Part shown: positions 1 to 8,313 of the stretch, piece after piece | Layout of the letters: each line of letters starts with the position of its first letter | Position numbering within the stretch: position 1 is the first letter of the stretch | NCBI RefSeq assembly: GCF_030149425.1 | Contig: NZ_JASBRQ010000045.1 | Location: 1 to 45,235, forward strand | DNA from: Maricaulis sp. | Lineage (GTDB): Bacteria; Pseudomonadota; Alphaproteobacteria; Caulobacterales; Maricaulaceae | Reading direction: 5' to 3' | Length of the DNA stretch: 45,235 bases | Made by a program: the position numbers and the translations under genes | Notes under the pieces: model-generated | The model's database searches: none | What the model was told of the DNA's origin: nothing | What the model saw: only the letters and a program-made list of their open reading frames with translations

Positions 1-44
1 ATCAGGCCGGAAGCGCCGGCCAGTAACGCGGAATTGATGCTCAT
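1..44 (-). CDS. flgE: Flagellar hook protein FlgE, N-terminal fragment (cut by window start)
   Basis: Only the first 14 codons lie in the window; they read MSINSALLAGASGL on the minus strand, the typical opening of alphaproteobacterial FlgE, whose N-terminal helix joins the D0 core of the hook. The start is the ATG at 44-42, with an AAGGAG ribosome site 6-8 bases before it. A second ATG five bases upstream is followed at once by a stop in its frame. It lies 100 bases after flgD on the same strand, the usual flgD-flgE order. The identification rests on a short sequence plus its neighbours, so the family is likely but not proven. Confidence 0.8.
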   Translation of the reverse strand, partial: MSINSALLAGASGL

Positions 45-144
45 TGCATGCTCCTTGCGTTTAACGACAAAGGGAGCCTTCTGCTTTCAAGGTTGACCGG
101 ACCGCCCTTCTGGCGACCGGGTTCAGGCCGGCGGCCTGAGAAAA

Positions 145-819
145 TTAGACGGGGATCTCTCCGTCTCTGAGTGAGAGTATCGAAGAGAGCGGGACGCGAA
201 TGCCGCCCATCTCAACGATGACATCGGATCCGGACAGATCCACGCCCGTCACCCGGGCCGAGGCACGGATGGTGGGCGCTAGGGTATTGCCGTCGGCGTC
301 CGCAGCGAGGATCTCGAGCGAATAAGCGCCATCGGGCATGAGGGAACCGGCGCTGTCGCGCCCGTCCCAGGTAAAGGTGTGAGTGCCGGTCGAGCTGGAA
401 CCTTCAAAGCGGCCAAGCTCCCGGCCGGCTGCGTCCTTGACCACGAGCGTGGTCTGGCGGCTGTCTTCCGGCAGGACATAATCCCAGCTGGCGCTGCCAT
501 TGCTCAAGGTGGACTGATTGGTCTCCGCAACGCCGACCTTGCCGATATAGGAAACGGCAGAGTTCTGGGCCGATGCGGCCTGCAGGAGCAGCAGGTTTTC
601 CAGATTCTGGTTCTGCTGGATCTGCTGTTCCACGCTGGAGAAGTCGACCAGCTGATTGACGAACTGGGTGGAGTCCAACGGGTCGAGCGGGTCCTGGTTC
701 TTCATCTGCTCGGTGAGCAGGGTCAGGAACATCTCGAAATTGTCGCCGAGGCTCGCGCTCTGACTGGACAGGGCGCTATTGGAGCCGAGCGTGCTGGTGA
801 CTTGGGAAATATCGACCAT
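145..819 (-). CDS. flgD: Flagellar hook capping / assembly protein FlgD
   Basis: 224 aa. FlgD forms a temporary cap at the hook tip, guiding FlgE polymerisation outside the cell. The conserved N-terminal signature is present: a Leu-rich stretch followed by TEQMKNQDPLDPLDS (residues 36-50), then TQFVNQLVDFSSVEQQ. The C-terminal half has the Ig/FLN-like pattern with a GRDSAGSLMPDGAY turn, as expected for a hook-capping domain. Length matches the family (about 220-230 aa). There is no cleavable signal; FlgD is exported by the flagellar type III system. It follows fliK by 11 bases and precedes flgE, so the three genes look like one leftward transcription unit. Confidence 0.95.
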   Translation of the reverse strand: MVDISQVTSTLGSNSALSSQSASLGDNFEMFLTLLTEQMKNQDPLDPLDSTQFVNQLVDFSSVEQQIQQNQNLENLLLLQAASAQNSAVSYIGKVGVAETNQSTLSNGSASWDYVLPEDSRQTTLVVKDAAGRELGRFEGSSSTGTHTFTWDGRDSAGSLMPDGAYSLEILAADADGNTLAPTIRASARVTGVDLSGSDVIVEMGGIRVPLSSILSLRDGEIPV

Positions 820-830
820 GGGTTCGCGTC

Positions 831-3170
831 CTAAATCCGCATATCAAGCCGGTCGCGTCCGCCGGAAAGGCGGAAGCCATAGGCTTCACGTTCTGCCTGG
901 GGTTCGACACCGGCCTCGGCCAGTTCGAGATATTCGCTTTCCTGGAACACCGGGATCATGTCCTCATCGAGTTGATCCTTGTGGTCTTCCCAATGCGTGT
1001 CGCCGCCGAGCTGGAATTCCAGCCCGTCATCGCCCACGTCGAGGCCGGCTTCGGCCAGGGCCCGTTCCAGCTCCCGCGCATTGCGCTGCATTTCAGCCAG
1101 GGTTTCCGGGCGTTCGATGGTCAAAATGGCCTGCACCCGCTGATCCGGCGACAATTCCAGTCGCACATCGACCCGGCCGAGCTCGGCAGGGTCGAGGCGG
1201 ATATCAAAGACCCGGGCGCCATTGACGAAACGGCGCTGGATCTGGGCGGCCAGATTGGTCGCGGTCTGTGGCGTGAACCGCGCACCATCCGGTGTCGCGG
1301 AGCGCTCCAGGCCGGTCGGACGCGCGTCCATCCGGCCCCAGGACAGGTCGGTATCAGCGCGCATTCCGGTCCCAGAATCGACGCTTACGGTGGGCTGAGA
1401 CAGGACATCACCGGATAACGGCATCGGCGTGACGCTCTTGCTCGCAGCCGCTGAGGTGGCCGCCGAGGTCAGGCTGGACGCATCAGTCGCACTGGCGCTG
1501 GACGCGGCGGGCGATGTAGCCGGCTTCGCGCCGGCCTGTGCTGTCTGGCCGGAGGATGCGCCAGCGGATGCGGCGGCAGCCTTGGCGATCTTCTGCTTTA
1601 ATTGGGCACCGGGCGCGGAAGCGGGGGCCTGGCTTGAAGCTTGTGGTGTTGCCGGCGGCACAAAGGCCATGGTCGGGTCGGCGGCATTATTGCCCTGAGG
1701 CGTCACAGCTGCGCCGGGCACCGGCGTGTTGGCTGGGCGCGGATCCGTTACGGCCGGAGCAAGGGGCTGGCCCTTGGTGAAGGGAGCAGCAAACTCAGGT
1801 TTGGCGTCCGGCTTGCTGGCCGCCGGGGCAGTGTCCGGTTTGGATTGGGACGATGCATCAGCCGAGTTCTCGGCCACCGAGGCCGGCGTGGCTGGCATCG
1901 CCGGTTCTGCTGCCATACCCGGCAAGCCCGGTGATGCAGGCGTAGCCGGGATTGTCCCGCTACCGGTCTGCATTGACGGTATTTCCGGGGTGGCGGGCTG
2001 TCCCGCCTCGGCCGGCGACGGTATCGCGTTGGACGCGGCAGCGGGTGCGCCTTGTCCCGGCAGGGTCAGTGATTTGGAAACGGGCGCCTTGGTCAGCTGG
2101 TCTGCAGCTGAAGTCGGTGCCGGCTGAGCGCCGGGATTGCTGTTCTCAAGACCGGAGAGTGCCTGACCGGCCCGCGACTGACCGCTCGCACGCATCGCCT
2201 CGGCGAGAGCTGTATTGGGCTGTCCATCCGCCTTGCTCCGTGCAGCCAGGAGGTCGGCGCGCTGATTGAAGCGCTCAGCCAGGCTTGCAGCTTGCGTCGG
2301 GCCGGTCTGCGCTGCTTGCGCGCTGGCCCGGCCGGGTTGGGCCAGGGCGTCGCCGTCAAGCGTATTCGCGGCGACAGAAGCGGAGCCGGGCTGGGCCGGA
2401 AGGCTGCCTGCGGTTGTTGCAGTTGATGCAACAGTGTTGCCGGCCGGATTGTCTGCGCCCAGGCTAGCGGTCACTTGTCCGGAGCCGGGTTCGGTCGTGA
2501 CAGCCTGCGGCGGGGCAGAGAATGCCGGCTGCGGCTGAGAGGTCTGGGGCTGAGCCGGTTTGGCGTTGGCCTTGTCCAAGGCCTGTGTCGTGGCGAGAGC
2601 CTCACCCGATGCGGTTTCAGCCGTTGTAGCTTCAGCTGCCGATTGGGCCTGTGTGGCAGTCGCGTCCTGGGCCGGTGTTTCAGCTGTACCGGCCAGCATG
2701 GTCTCGGCCTTTGCGGCCTTGGCCAGGAGCGCTTGAGCCGGGCTAAGCGGAGCTGCACTCATGTGGGCGGTAGCGGCAGGAGCAGGAGTGGTCGCAGCGA
2801 CAGGCGTGTTCACGACCGGCTGTGGCTGCGCCTGAATCGTCTGCCCCGGGACCGCAATCTGCGCTTGGTCTGCGCTATCCGGTGCCGCTGGCTGCGCGGT
2901 TGCGGTGTTGAGCGCGTTGCCCTGCTGTGCCGGAACGGCGTTGTTTGTGTCAGTCGTTACCTGTGCGCTCGTCGGAGTGGTGCCGCTCGTCGCCGCAGCA
3001 TCACCTGCGAGCGGTCGGCCAGCGGGCGCACCGGTCTGTTGCGGCAGCAGCGACGCAAACAATTCGCTTGTCTGTCCGCTGGCACCCGCATTGGCACCGG
3101 TAAGGGCCTCCCCGGTCGTCGCCGCGGCGGATCCACTTAGAAATGTCGCACTCAACAGGCTGGCTTGCAT
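831..3170 (-). CDS. fliK: Flagellar hook-length control protein FliK
   Basis: 779 aa from the chosen ATG at 3170. FliK is the exported molecular ruler that stops hook growth and switches export specificity to filament-type substrates. About 600 N-terminal residues are low-complexity Ala/Pro/Gln/Thr/Ser, typical of the unfolded ruler part. The C-terminal Flg_hook domain is clear: AAQIQRRFVNGARVFDIRL, then DPAELGRVDVRLELSPD and ERPETLAEMQRNARELERAL. The open frame extends upstream to a TTG at 3239 and ATGs at 3233 and 3230. The 3170 start, reading MQASLLSATFLSG, looks most natural, but no start has a strong ribosome site, so it is uncertain. Length is at the high end for the family. Confidence 0.88.
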   Translation of the reverse strand: MQASLLSATFLSGSAAATTGEALTGANAGASGQTSELFASLLPQQTGAPAGRPLAGDAAATSGTTPTSAQVTTDTNNAVPAQQGNALNTATAQPAAPDSADQAQIAVPGQTIQAQPQPVVNTPVAATTPAPAATAHMSAAPLSPAQALLAKAAKAETMLAGTAETPAQDATATQAQSAAEATTAETASGEALATTQALDKANAKPAQPQTSQPQPAFSAPPQAVTTEPGSGQVTASLGADNPAGNTVASTATTAGSLPAQPGSASVAANTLDGDALAQPGRASAQAAQTGPTQAASLAERFNQRADLLAARSKADGQPNTALAEAMRASGQSRAGQALSGLENSNPGAQPAPTSAADQLTKAPVSKSLTLPGQGAPAAASNAIPSPAEAGQPATPEIPSMQTGSGTIPATPASPGLPGMAAEPAMPATPASVAENSADASSQSKPDTAPAASKPDAKPEFAAPFTKGQPLAPAVTDPRPANTPVPGAAVTPQGNNAADPTMAFVPPATPQASSQAPASAPGAQLKQKIAKAAAASAGASSGQTAQAGAKPATSPAASSASATDASSLTSAATSAAASKSVTPMPLSGDVLSQPTVSVDSGTGMRADTDLSWGRMDARPTGLERSATPDGARFTPQTATNLAAQIQRRFVNGARVFDIRLDPAELGRVDVRLELSPDQRVQAILTIERPETLAEMQRNARELERALAEAGLDVGDDGLEFQLGGDTHWEDHKDQLDEDMIPVFQESEYLELAEAGVEPQAEREAYGFRLSGGRDRLDMRI

Positions 3171-3398
3171 GTCGGTTCTGATCACTCTTTTGCACACATC
3201 CGACGCCAGGGTGACGCCGGTCCGTCCCATCATCCGCAAGCGTCATGCCATTCTGAAAAACTAATAAGCCCATGAAATCGTGCATTAATTTCGCGGTAAT
3301 ACCTGTAAATTTTCGCTTCGCCCGGCGCATTCTGCCGCCTGCTAGGCCGATGCTGCCGGGTTCGAGCCGGAGCACCGCGCGATGTCTCGCCAGGGTGG

Positions 3399-3419
3399 AA
3401 AAACCCCCGCTTCAGGGGG
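3399..3419 (-). terminator. Terminator-like hairpin facing fliK
   Basis: Read on the minus strand: CCCCC (3419-3415 on the coordinate scale), loop TGAAGC, GGGGG (3408-3404), then five T (3403-3399). This is the form of an intrinsic terminator, but it lies between flgK and fliK, upstream of fliK. It could stop leftward transcription coming out of the flgK promoter region, or act as a leader attenuator for fliK. The stem is only 5-6 bp, though all G-C. Confidence 0.45.
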
Positions 3420-3443
3420 GGACGGTCCCGGGTTGCGCGAAAC

Positions 3444-3459
3444 TGGCCCGTCGATTGCG
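3444..3459 (+). promoter_or_regulatory. Sigma-54 (-24/-12) promoter of flgK
   Basis: TGGCCCGTCGATTGCG fits the sigma-54 consensus TGGCACG-N4-TTGCW. GG and GC are separated by exactly 10 bases. It lies about 205 bases before flgK on the same strand. Caulobacter-type hook and flgK genes are known to use sigma-54 with an FlbD-type activator. A GGCAAG-G-CTTGCC palindrome at 3591-3603, and GCCGG-T-CCGGC directly after it, lie downstream of this promoter and could be activator sites (inference). Confidence 0.65.
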
Positions 3460-3664
3460 ATGTTAATCATACGGCGCGCACACGGTCGTGCCCTGTACGG
3501 ATTTGAAAGCGCATGAAAGACAACGCGAAAACAGTTACTTGCTCCCATTCTGAGCGCCTTGGCATGTTGGTGCTGAGAGCGCTTGATGTGGGCAAGGCTT
3601 GCCGGTCCGGCGGCATTATTCGCCGGTCTACGCGTGAAAACATGCGCAATGAAGGGAGCTCGCC

Positions 3665-5803
3665 ATGTCGCTGAGCGGTGTCCTTGGAAATGCCCTGACG
3701 GGTCTGAATGCGAGCCAGGTCGGCTTGCGCTCGGCCTCTAACAATGTCGCCAACGTCAACACGCCTGGCTACGCCCGCACTACGCCGAACCTGATCTCGC
3801 GCAATGTCGGCGGTGTCGCCATGGGCGTGCAGATCGAAGGTGTGACCCGCATCGCCGACAAATTCCTGCAGGCGGCCTCGATCAAGGCGATCAGCGATGA
3901 GGGCCGGGCCAGCGCCCTGGCCACCGCTCTGGATCGCGTCCAGGCCCAGTTCGGCGGCCTGGATGATCCCGGTTCGATCTTCTCGCGCATGAATAAGGTG
4001 TTCGACAGCCTGTCCCAGGCCAGTGTCGATCCGTCCCTGTCCGTGGCGCGCCTGTCGGCCGCTGCAGACATTGAGAGCTTCTTCGACGAGACCACACGGC
4101 TGTCGATCGAGATCAAGCAGCAGCGCCAGGAGGCCGAGGCGCGCATCAATTCGAATGTGCAGCGGGTCAATGAAATCCTCGGCGAGCTGTTCGAACTCAA
4201 TGCCAGTGTCCAGAACCTGGCCTCCGGCGGCGGCGATAACTCCGGCGCGGCGAACCGGCAGTCTGAACTGCTCGATGAATTGTCCAGCATCATGGATATC
4301 CGCGCGACCACGCAGCCCGACGGCCGTGTTGTGGTGCGCACGGAAGATGGCGTCCTGCTGATGGACAATTTCGCCATGAACATTACCTACCAGCCGGCCG
4401 GTACGGGAGCGTTCAAGACGACCTATGGCAGCATCTCTGCCGTGCCGCCGAACGGTGTCGCAGTCGAGCTTGACCGTCACATCGTCAGCGGCGAACTGCG
4501 CGGGTTGATGGAATTACGCGATGTGCACCTGCCGAATATGGCAGAGGAGCTGGCGGAAATGGCGACGGGCTTCGCCGACACGCTCAACGCCGCCCATAAT
4601 AACGCGTCGTCCTACCCGGCTCCGCAGATCCTGACTGGCGGCAATACCGGCTGGGATGTGAATGATTATCACTATTTCACCGGCCAAATGACGATCGGCG
4701 TAAGTGATGCGACTGGAGCGCTGGTCTCGCGCGTAGATGTAGATTTCGATTCGGCAACCCTGTCGGTCGATGGCGGCGCGGCGGTTGGTATCGGCAACAC
4801 GATCGGCACGCTGACAACCGCGATCGATGCCGCGCTGGGCGCCAATGGCTCGATGAGCTTCAGCAATGGCGTCATGTCCTTGCAGGCCGATGTGGCCGGC
4901 AATGGCGTGTCCATCCTGCAGGACGAAGCCAATCCGGCAGACCGCGGCGGTCGCGGCTTCTCCCATTTCTTCGGGCTCAATGATCTGGTCCGCTCCGATC
5001 GCCCCTATTTCTTCGAGACCGGTATCAATGGCTCACGCCCACACCTGTTCTCGGCGGGCGAGTCCGTGACCTTCGACGTCACCACCACGTCCGGTGCAAC
5101 CGTCGCCTCGGTCAATATTCCCGTTGTCGCCGGGCAGAGCTTCAATGACCTCATCACCGCCATTAACGACGCTACAACCGGCGTCGGCCGCTACGTCAAT
5201 TTTGCCCTTGATGCCCAAGGGCGTCTGATCCAGACGCCGGTCGCAGGCTTTGAAGCCTTCAATGTGGACTTGGGCGGGGACACAACGGCACGCACCTCAT
5301 CGGGCGTCTCCTTCTCCGAACTGTTCGGCGTCGGTCTCGACGCCAAGGCCGGTCGCGCGGAGATTTTCAGCGTCGATCCGGCGATCCGGGCCAATTCCGA
5401 CCTGCTGGCCCTGGGCCAGCTCGATATCGACGCGGCGACCGTGGCTGGCGATATCGTGCTGAGTGCCGGGGATAACCGGGGCGGTATCTTGTTGCAGCAA
5501 TCGCTGGGCGAGACCCGCACCTTCAACGCAGCCGGCTCGCTGGCCCAGTCCAATGCCAATCTCAATGACTATGCTGCCCGCTTTGCCGGCATGGTCGGCT
5601 CGCGCGCGGCGCGGGCGGAAAGCGAAGCGGAAAGCGCGAATGTTCTCATGCAGACAGCGGCTCAGAAACGAGCCGATGTCGAGGGGGTCAATCTGGATGA
5701 GGAACTCGCGTCCATGACCATGTATCAGCAGTCCTACAATGCCTCGGCGCGCATGCTCCAGGCAGCGAAGGAAATGGCCGATACACTGATGAACGTGCTC
5801 TAG
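3665..5803 (+). CDS. flgK: Flagellar hook-filament junction protein 1 FlgK
   Basis: 712 aa. FlgK (HAP1) links hook and filament outside the cell. The N-terminus carries the axial-protein signature SASNNVANVNTPGYAR (residues 23-38). The C-terminus has the matching helix, with VNLDEELASMTMYQQSYNAS and a closing ARMLQAAKEMADTLMNVL; these two pair in the D0 core. The middle, roughly residues 320-570, is variable, so the protein is longer than the about 550 aa enterobacterial form, a length usual in Caulobacter relatives. The ribosome site GGGAG precedes the ATG. flgL follows after 14 bases, forming an operon driven by the sigma-54 promoter. Confidence 0.97.
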   Translation: MSLSGVLGNALTGLNASQVGLRSASNNVANVNTPGYARTTPNLISRNVGGVAMGVQIEGVTRIADKFLQAASIKAISDEGRASALATALDRVQAQFGGLDDPGSIFSRMNKVFDSLSQASVDPSLSVARLSAAADIESFFDETTRLSIEIKQQRQEAEARINSNVQRVNEILGELFELNASVQNLASGGGDNSGAANRQSELLDELSSIMDIRATTQPDGRVVVRTEDGVLLMDNFAMNITYQPAGTGAFKTTYGSISAVPPNGVAVELDRHIVSGELRGLMELRDVHLPNMAEELAEMATGFADTLNAAHNNASSYPAPQILTGGNTGWDVNDYHYFTGQMTIGVSDATGALVSRVDVDFDSATLSVDGGAAVGIGNTIGTLTTAIDAALGANGSMSFSNGVMSLQADVAGNGVSILQDEANPADRGGRGFSHFFGLNDLVRSDRPYFFETGINGSRPHLFSAGESVTFDVTTTSGATVASVNIPVVAGQSFNDLITAINDATTGVGRYVNFALDAQGRLIQTPVAGFEAFNVDLGGDTTARTSSGVSFSELFGVGLDAKAGRAEIFSVDPAIRANSDLLALGQLDIDAATVAGDIVLSAGDNRGGILLQQSLGETRTFNAAGSLAQSNANLNDYAARFAGMVGSRAARAESEAESANVLMQTAAQKRADVEGVNLDEELASMTMYQQSYNASARMLQAAKEMADTLMNVL

Positions 5804-5817
5804 GAGGCTTTTGACCC

Positions 5818-6732
5818 ATGGCCCGCATTTCGACCTTTGCAGCATCCCAGACCGCTTTGCTCGATCTGATGAAGGCGCAGCGTAGCGTATTCGATACGCA
5901 AAAAGAGCTGATTACCGGCAAGAAGGCGACCGATCTGAAAGGCGTTGGCCATGAGGCGGAAACGCTGAGTGCGACGCGCGCCGCCCTGGCACGGTCCCAG
6001 GCCTATGAGCAGGCCGCGGTACGCGCGCAGGCCCGTTTGGAGGCCCAGGATACGGCGCTCAACCATCTCAATGATGCGGCTACCGAGCTGCGCATGGCGC
6101 TGACCACCAAGGACGGCAATTACATGATGCACGAGGTCCGCGAGGCCTTTAACACCGTCATCAACACGCTCAACACGACGCATTCCGGCGCCTATGTCTT
6201 CGGCGGTACCCGCTCGGACATCGCCCCGATCAATGTCACCTCGCTGAATGACCTTCTGCCCATGGCCTCGGCCGCAGAAGCCTTCGAGAACAACCAGCGC
6301 CGCCCTTCGGCCCAGCTCGATCAGCAAATCGCTGTCGATGTCGGCCTGCTTGCCGACGAGGTGGCAGGGCCGCTGATGGATGCCTTCAAGCGTATTGTCG
6401 ATTTCGAAAACAGCGCCAGCGGGCCCTTCGTTCAGCCCATGACCGCGGCCCAGCAGGCCTTTGTGACCACCGAGGTCACCAATGTCATCGCCGCAATCGA
6501 CAATATCATCAACAAGACCGGTGAAGCCGGTTCGGCCCAGGCCCATGTCGAAACCCTGATCACCAGCCATCAGGATCGCCAGGGCTTCCTTGAGCGCTTC
6601 ATCGGCGACATGGAAGATGTCGACATGGCTGATGCCGCGACCCGTTTCCAGCAGGCCCAGACCGCGCTGGATGTGTCGGCGCGCACCTTCTCTTCGCTGA
6701 GCCAGGTCTCGCTGCTGAACTTCCTGCGATAG
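5818..6732 (+). CDS. flgL: Flagellar hook-filament junction protein 3 FlgL
   Basis: 304 aa. FlgL (HAP3) is the second junction protein, between FlgK and flagellin. It has a flagellin-like N-terminal helix (MARISTFAASQTALLDLMKA, with Gln/Leu-rich helix to about residue 90), the conserved AYVFGGTRSDIAP segment near residue 125, and a C-terminal helix ending in SSLSQVSLLNFLR, as in the flagellin/FlgL family. An AGGAGG-like ribosome site at 5803-5808 lies about ten bases before the ATG and overlaps the flgK stop. No clear intrinsic terminator was seen after it. Confidence 0.95.
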   Translation: MARISTFAASQTALLDLMKAQRSVFDTQKELITGKKATDLKGVGHEAETLSATRAALARSQAYEQAAVRAQARLEAQDTALNHLNDAATELRMALTTKDGNYMMHEVREAFNTVINTLNTTHSGAYVFGGTRSDIAPINVTSLNDLLPMASAAEAFENNQRRPSAQLDQQIAVDVGLLADEVAGPLMDAFKRIVDFENSASGPFVQPMTAAQQAFVTTEVTNVIAAIDNIINKTGEAGSAQAHVETLITSHQDRQGFLERFIGDMEDVDMADAATRFQQAQTALDVSARTFSSLSQVSLLNFLR

Positions 6733-7065
6733 GGCTGGCAATCCAATTGCGATTGTCATCCCTGACGAAGGCTCGGCCTTGAACAGGAGTGATTGTCCGA
6801 CCCTTGCGTGAGCCAAGGGGCTTCCCACCCCAACCATGCACACGTGTTCGCCAAGCCCCGGCTTATCCGGGGCACCTCTCCGCAATCGGAGGATGTTGAG
6901 GTCCCCCGGATAAACCGGGGGATGACGGTATGTAATGGTTGGACGTCGAGCAGGAGCCAGCGGAGCCCCGACCCGCCCCAGATTTGCCGCCACGCCCGCC
7001 ATCGCCTATATACCCGCCACCTTATTCACCGTTTGCTGCGGGCCTTGACCCCGCTGGAGGCGAAA
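6733..7065. other. Intergenic region flgL-mnmA
   Basis: 333 bases with no supported gene. An open frame continues upstream of mnmA through this stretch, but its translation is not protein-like and it runs through the palindromic repeat. The only notable content is the REP-like element. The mnmA ribosome site lies at the right end. Confidence 0.7.
6856..6921. repeat. REP/BIME-like pair of palindromes
   Basis: Two related GC-rich palindromes in inverted relation. The first is CCCCGG-CTTAT-CCGGGG (6856-6872) and the second is CCCCCGG-ATAAA-CCGGGGG (6903-6921, followed by GATGAC). Read on the opposite strand, the first becomes CCCCGGATAAGCCGGGG, so both share a CCCCGGATAARCCGGGG core. A third small hairpin (TCCG-CAAT-CGGA, 6879-6890) lies between them. 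This layout is typical of extragenic palindromic repeats in alphaproteobacteria. It sits between flgL and mnmA, where it might shield mRNA ends (inference). Confidence 0.75.
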
Positions 7066-8280
7066 ATGACTTCTTCCGCGACCGGCGGCGCCAAGGCGTC
7101 TGTCGATGCTCTGCTTTCTGATCTCAACCTGTCCGGCGATCCGCTCGGTCTTGGCGGCAATCCCGGCGACCATCGCGTCGTCGTGGCCATGTCTGGCGGC
7201 GTAGACAGTTCCGTCACCGCCGCGCTCTTGCACCATCTCGGCTATGACGTCGTCGGTGTCACCCTGCAGCTATATGATCATGGCGCGGCGATCCAGAAAA
7301 AGGGCGCCTGCTGTGCCGGTCAGGATATTTACGACGCCAAGCGCGTCGCCGAGGAGTGCGGTTTCCCGCACTATGTCCTCGACTATGAGAGCCGTTTCCG
7401 CGAAGCCGTGATCGAGGAATTCGCCGGCACCTATCTGGCCGGCTATACGCCCATCCCCTGTGTGCGCTGTAATCAGACGGTCAAATTCGCTGACCTGTTG
7501 GAGACCGCGAAACAGCTCGGCGCCGAGTGCATGGCGACGGGCCATTACATCCAGCGCGTCATCGGCGAAAAGGGCCCGGAACTGCGCCGCGCGGCGGACC
7601 AGGGCAAGGACCAGTCCTATTTCCTTTTCGCCACCACGGAAGAACAGCTCGATTTCCTGCGCTTCCCGCTCGGTCATCTCAACAAGGACCAGACGCGGCA
7701 GCTGGCCGAGGCGTTCGGCCTGATCGTCGCCGACAAGCCGGATAGCCAGGATATCTGTTTCGTACCCAATGGCCGCTATGTCGATATTGTCGAGAAAGTC
7801 CGCCCCGGCGCCTCGCGCCCGGGCGAGATTGTGCATGTCGACGGCCGGGTGCTGGGCCGTCATGAGGGCGTGATCCGCTATACGGTTGGCCAGCGCCGCG
7901 GGCTGGGCGTTGCCGCGGGTGATCCGCTCTATGTCGTGCGTCTGGATGCGGAAGCCGCCCAGGTCGTGGTCGGGCCGCGCGAAGCGCTGGAGGTCGATAC
8001 GATCCGCCTCAATGACGTCAACTGGCTGGGTGATGAAGATCTCGCCGATGGCGCGCCGGTGCGCGTCAAGGTGCGCTCGACGCGGCCGCCGGTTCCCGCT
8101 GCACTGTCGGTCGATGGCGATACGGTCGGGGTCGTGCTGGCGCAGGGCGAAGAGGGCGTGGCGCCGGGCCAGGCCTGTGTCTTTTATTCCACCGACAATG
8201 AGGACCGCGTCCTCGGTGGTGGTTGGATCGCGGCCACCGGTGGCAAGGCGAGCGGATCGGGCGTGCGGCTGATTGGGTAG
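7066..8280 (+). CDS. mnmA: tRNA-specific 2-thiouridylase MnmA
   Basis: 404 aa. MnmA thiolates the wobble uridine (U34) of tRNA-Lys, -Glu and -Gln, using ATP and sulfur relayed by a sulfurtransferase. The PP-loop SGGVDS is at residues 43-48. The two catalytic cysteines are visible: C135 in [11 protein letters not shown] and C231 in [19 protein letters not shown] and KDQSYFLF are further family blocks, and the C-terminal beta-barrel domain (VGQRRGLGV onward) is present. The start at 7066 follows GGAGG; the open frame extends further upstream without support. The first 35 residues form an extra N-terminal tail common in alphaproteobacteria. Confidence 0.96.
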   Translation: MTSSATGGAKASVDALLSDLNLSGDPLGLGGNPGDHRVVVAMSGGVDSSVTAALLHHLGYDVVGVTLQLYDHGAAIQKKGACCAGQDIYDAKRVAEECGFPHYVLDYESRFREAVIEEFAGTYLAGYTPIPCVRCNQTVKFADLLETAKQLGAECMATGHYIQRVIGEKGPELRRAADQGKDQSYFLFATTEEQLDFLRFPLGHLNKDQTRQLAEAFGLIVADKPDSQDICFVPNGRYVDIVEKVRPGASRPGEIVHVDGRVLGRHEGVIRYTVGQRRGLGVAAGDPLYVVRLDAEAAQVVVGPREALEVDTIRLNDVNWLGDEDLADGAPVRVKVRSTRPPVPAALSVDGDTVGVVLAQGEEGVAPGQACVFYSTDNEDRVLGGGWIAATGGKASGSGVRLIG

Positions 8281-8313
8281 CGCGTCCGGCTTCGCGGCCC
8301 TATGATCATTCCC

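Larger units (their letters stand above)
3240..3664. other. Divergent fliK/flgK intergenic region
   Basis: About 425-490 bases without a convincing gene (the size depends on the fliK start). It holds the sigma-54 promoter, the fliK-facing hairpin and a cluster of palindromes at 3591-3611. Short open frames here lack ribosome sites and family resemblance. No sigma-54 motif was found on the minus strand for fliK. Confidence 0.7.

Noticed and set aside
125-138. CAGGCC-GG-style hairpin after flgD as a terminator
   Set aside because: No T tract follows on the coding strand, and flgE continues downstream, so termination is not expected.
6793-7065. Extension of mnmA upstream to 6793
   Set aside because: The frame is open, but it runs through a palindromic repeat, has no ribosome site, and the 7066 ATG has GGAGG.
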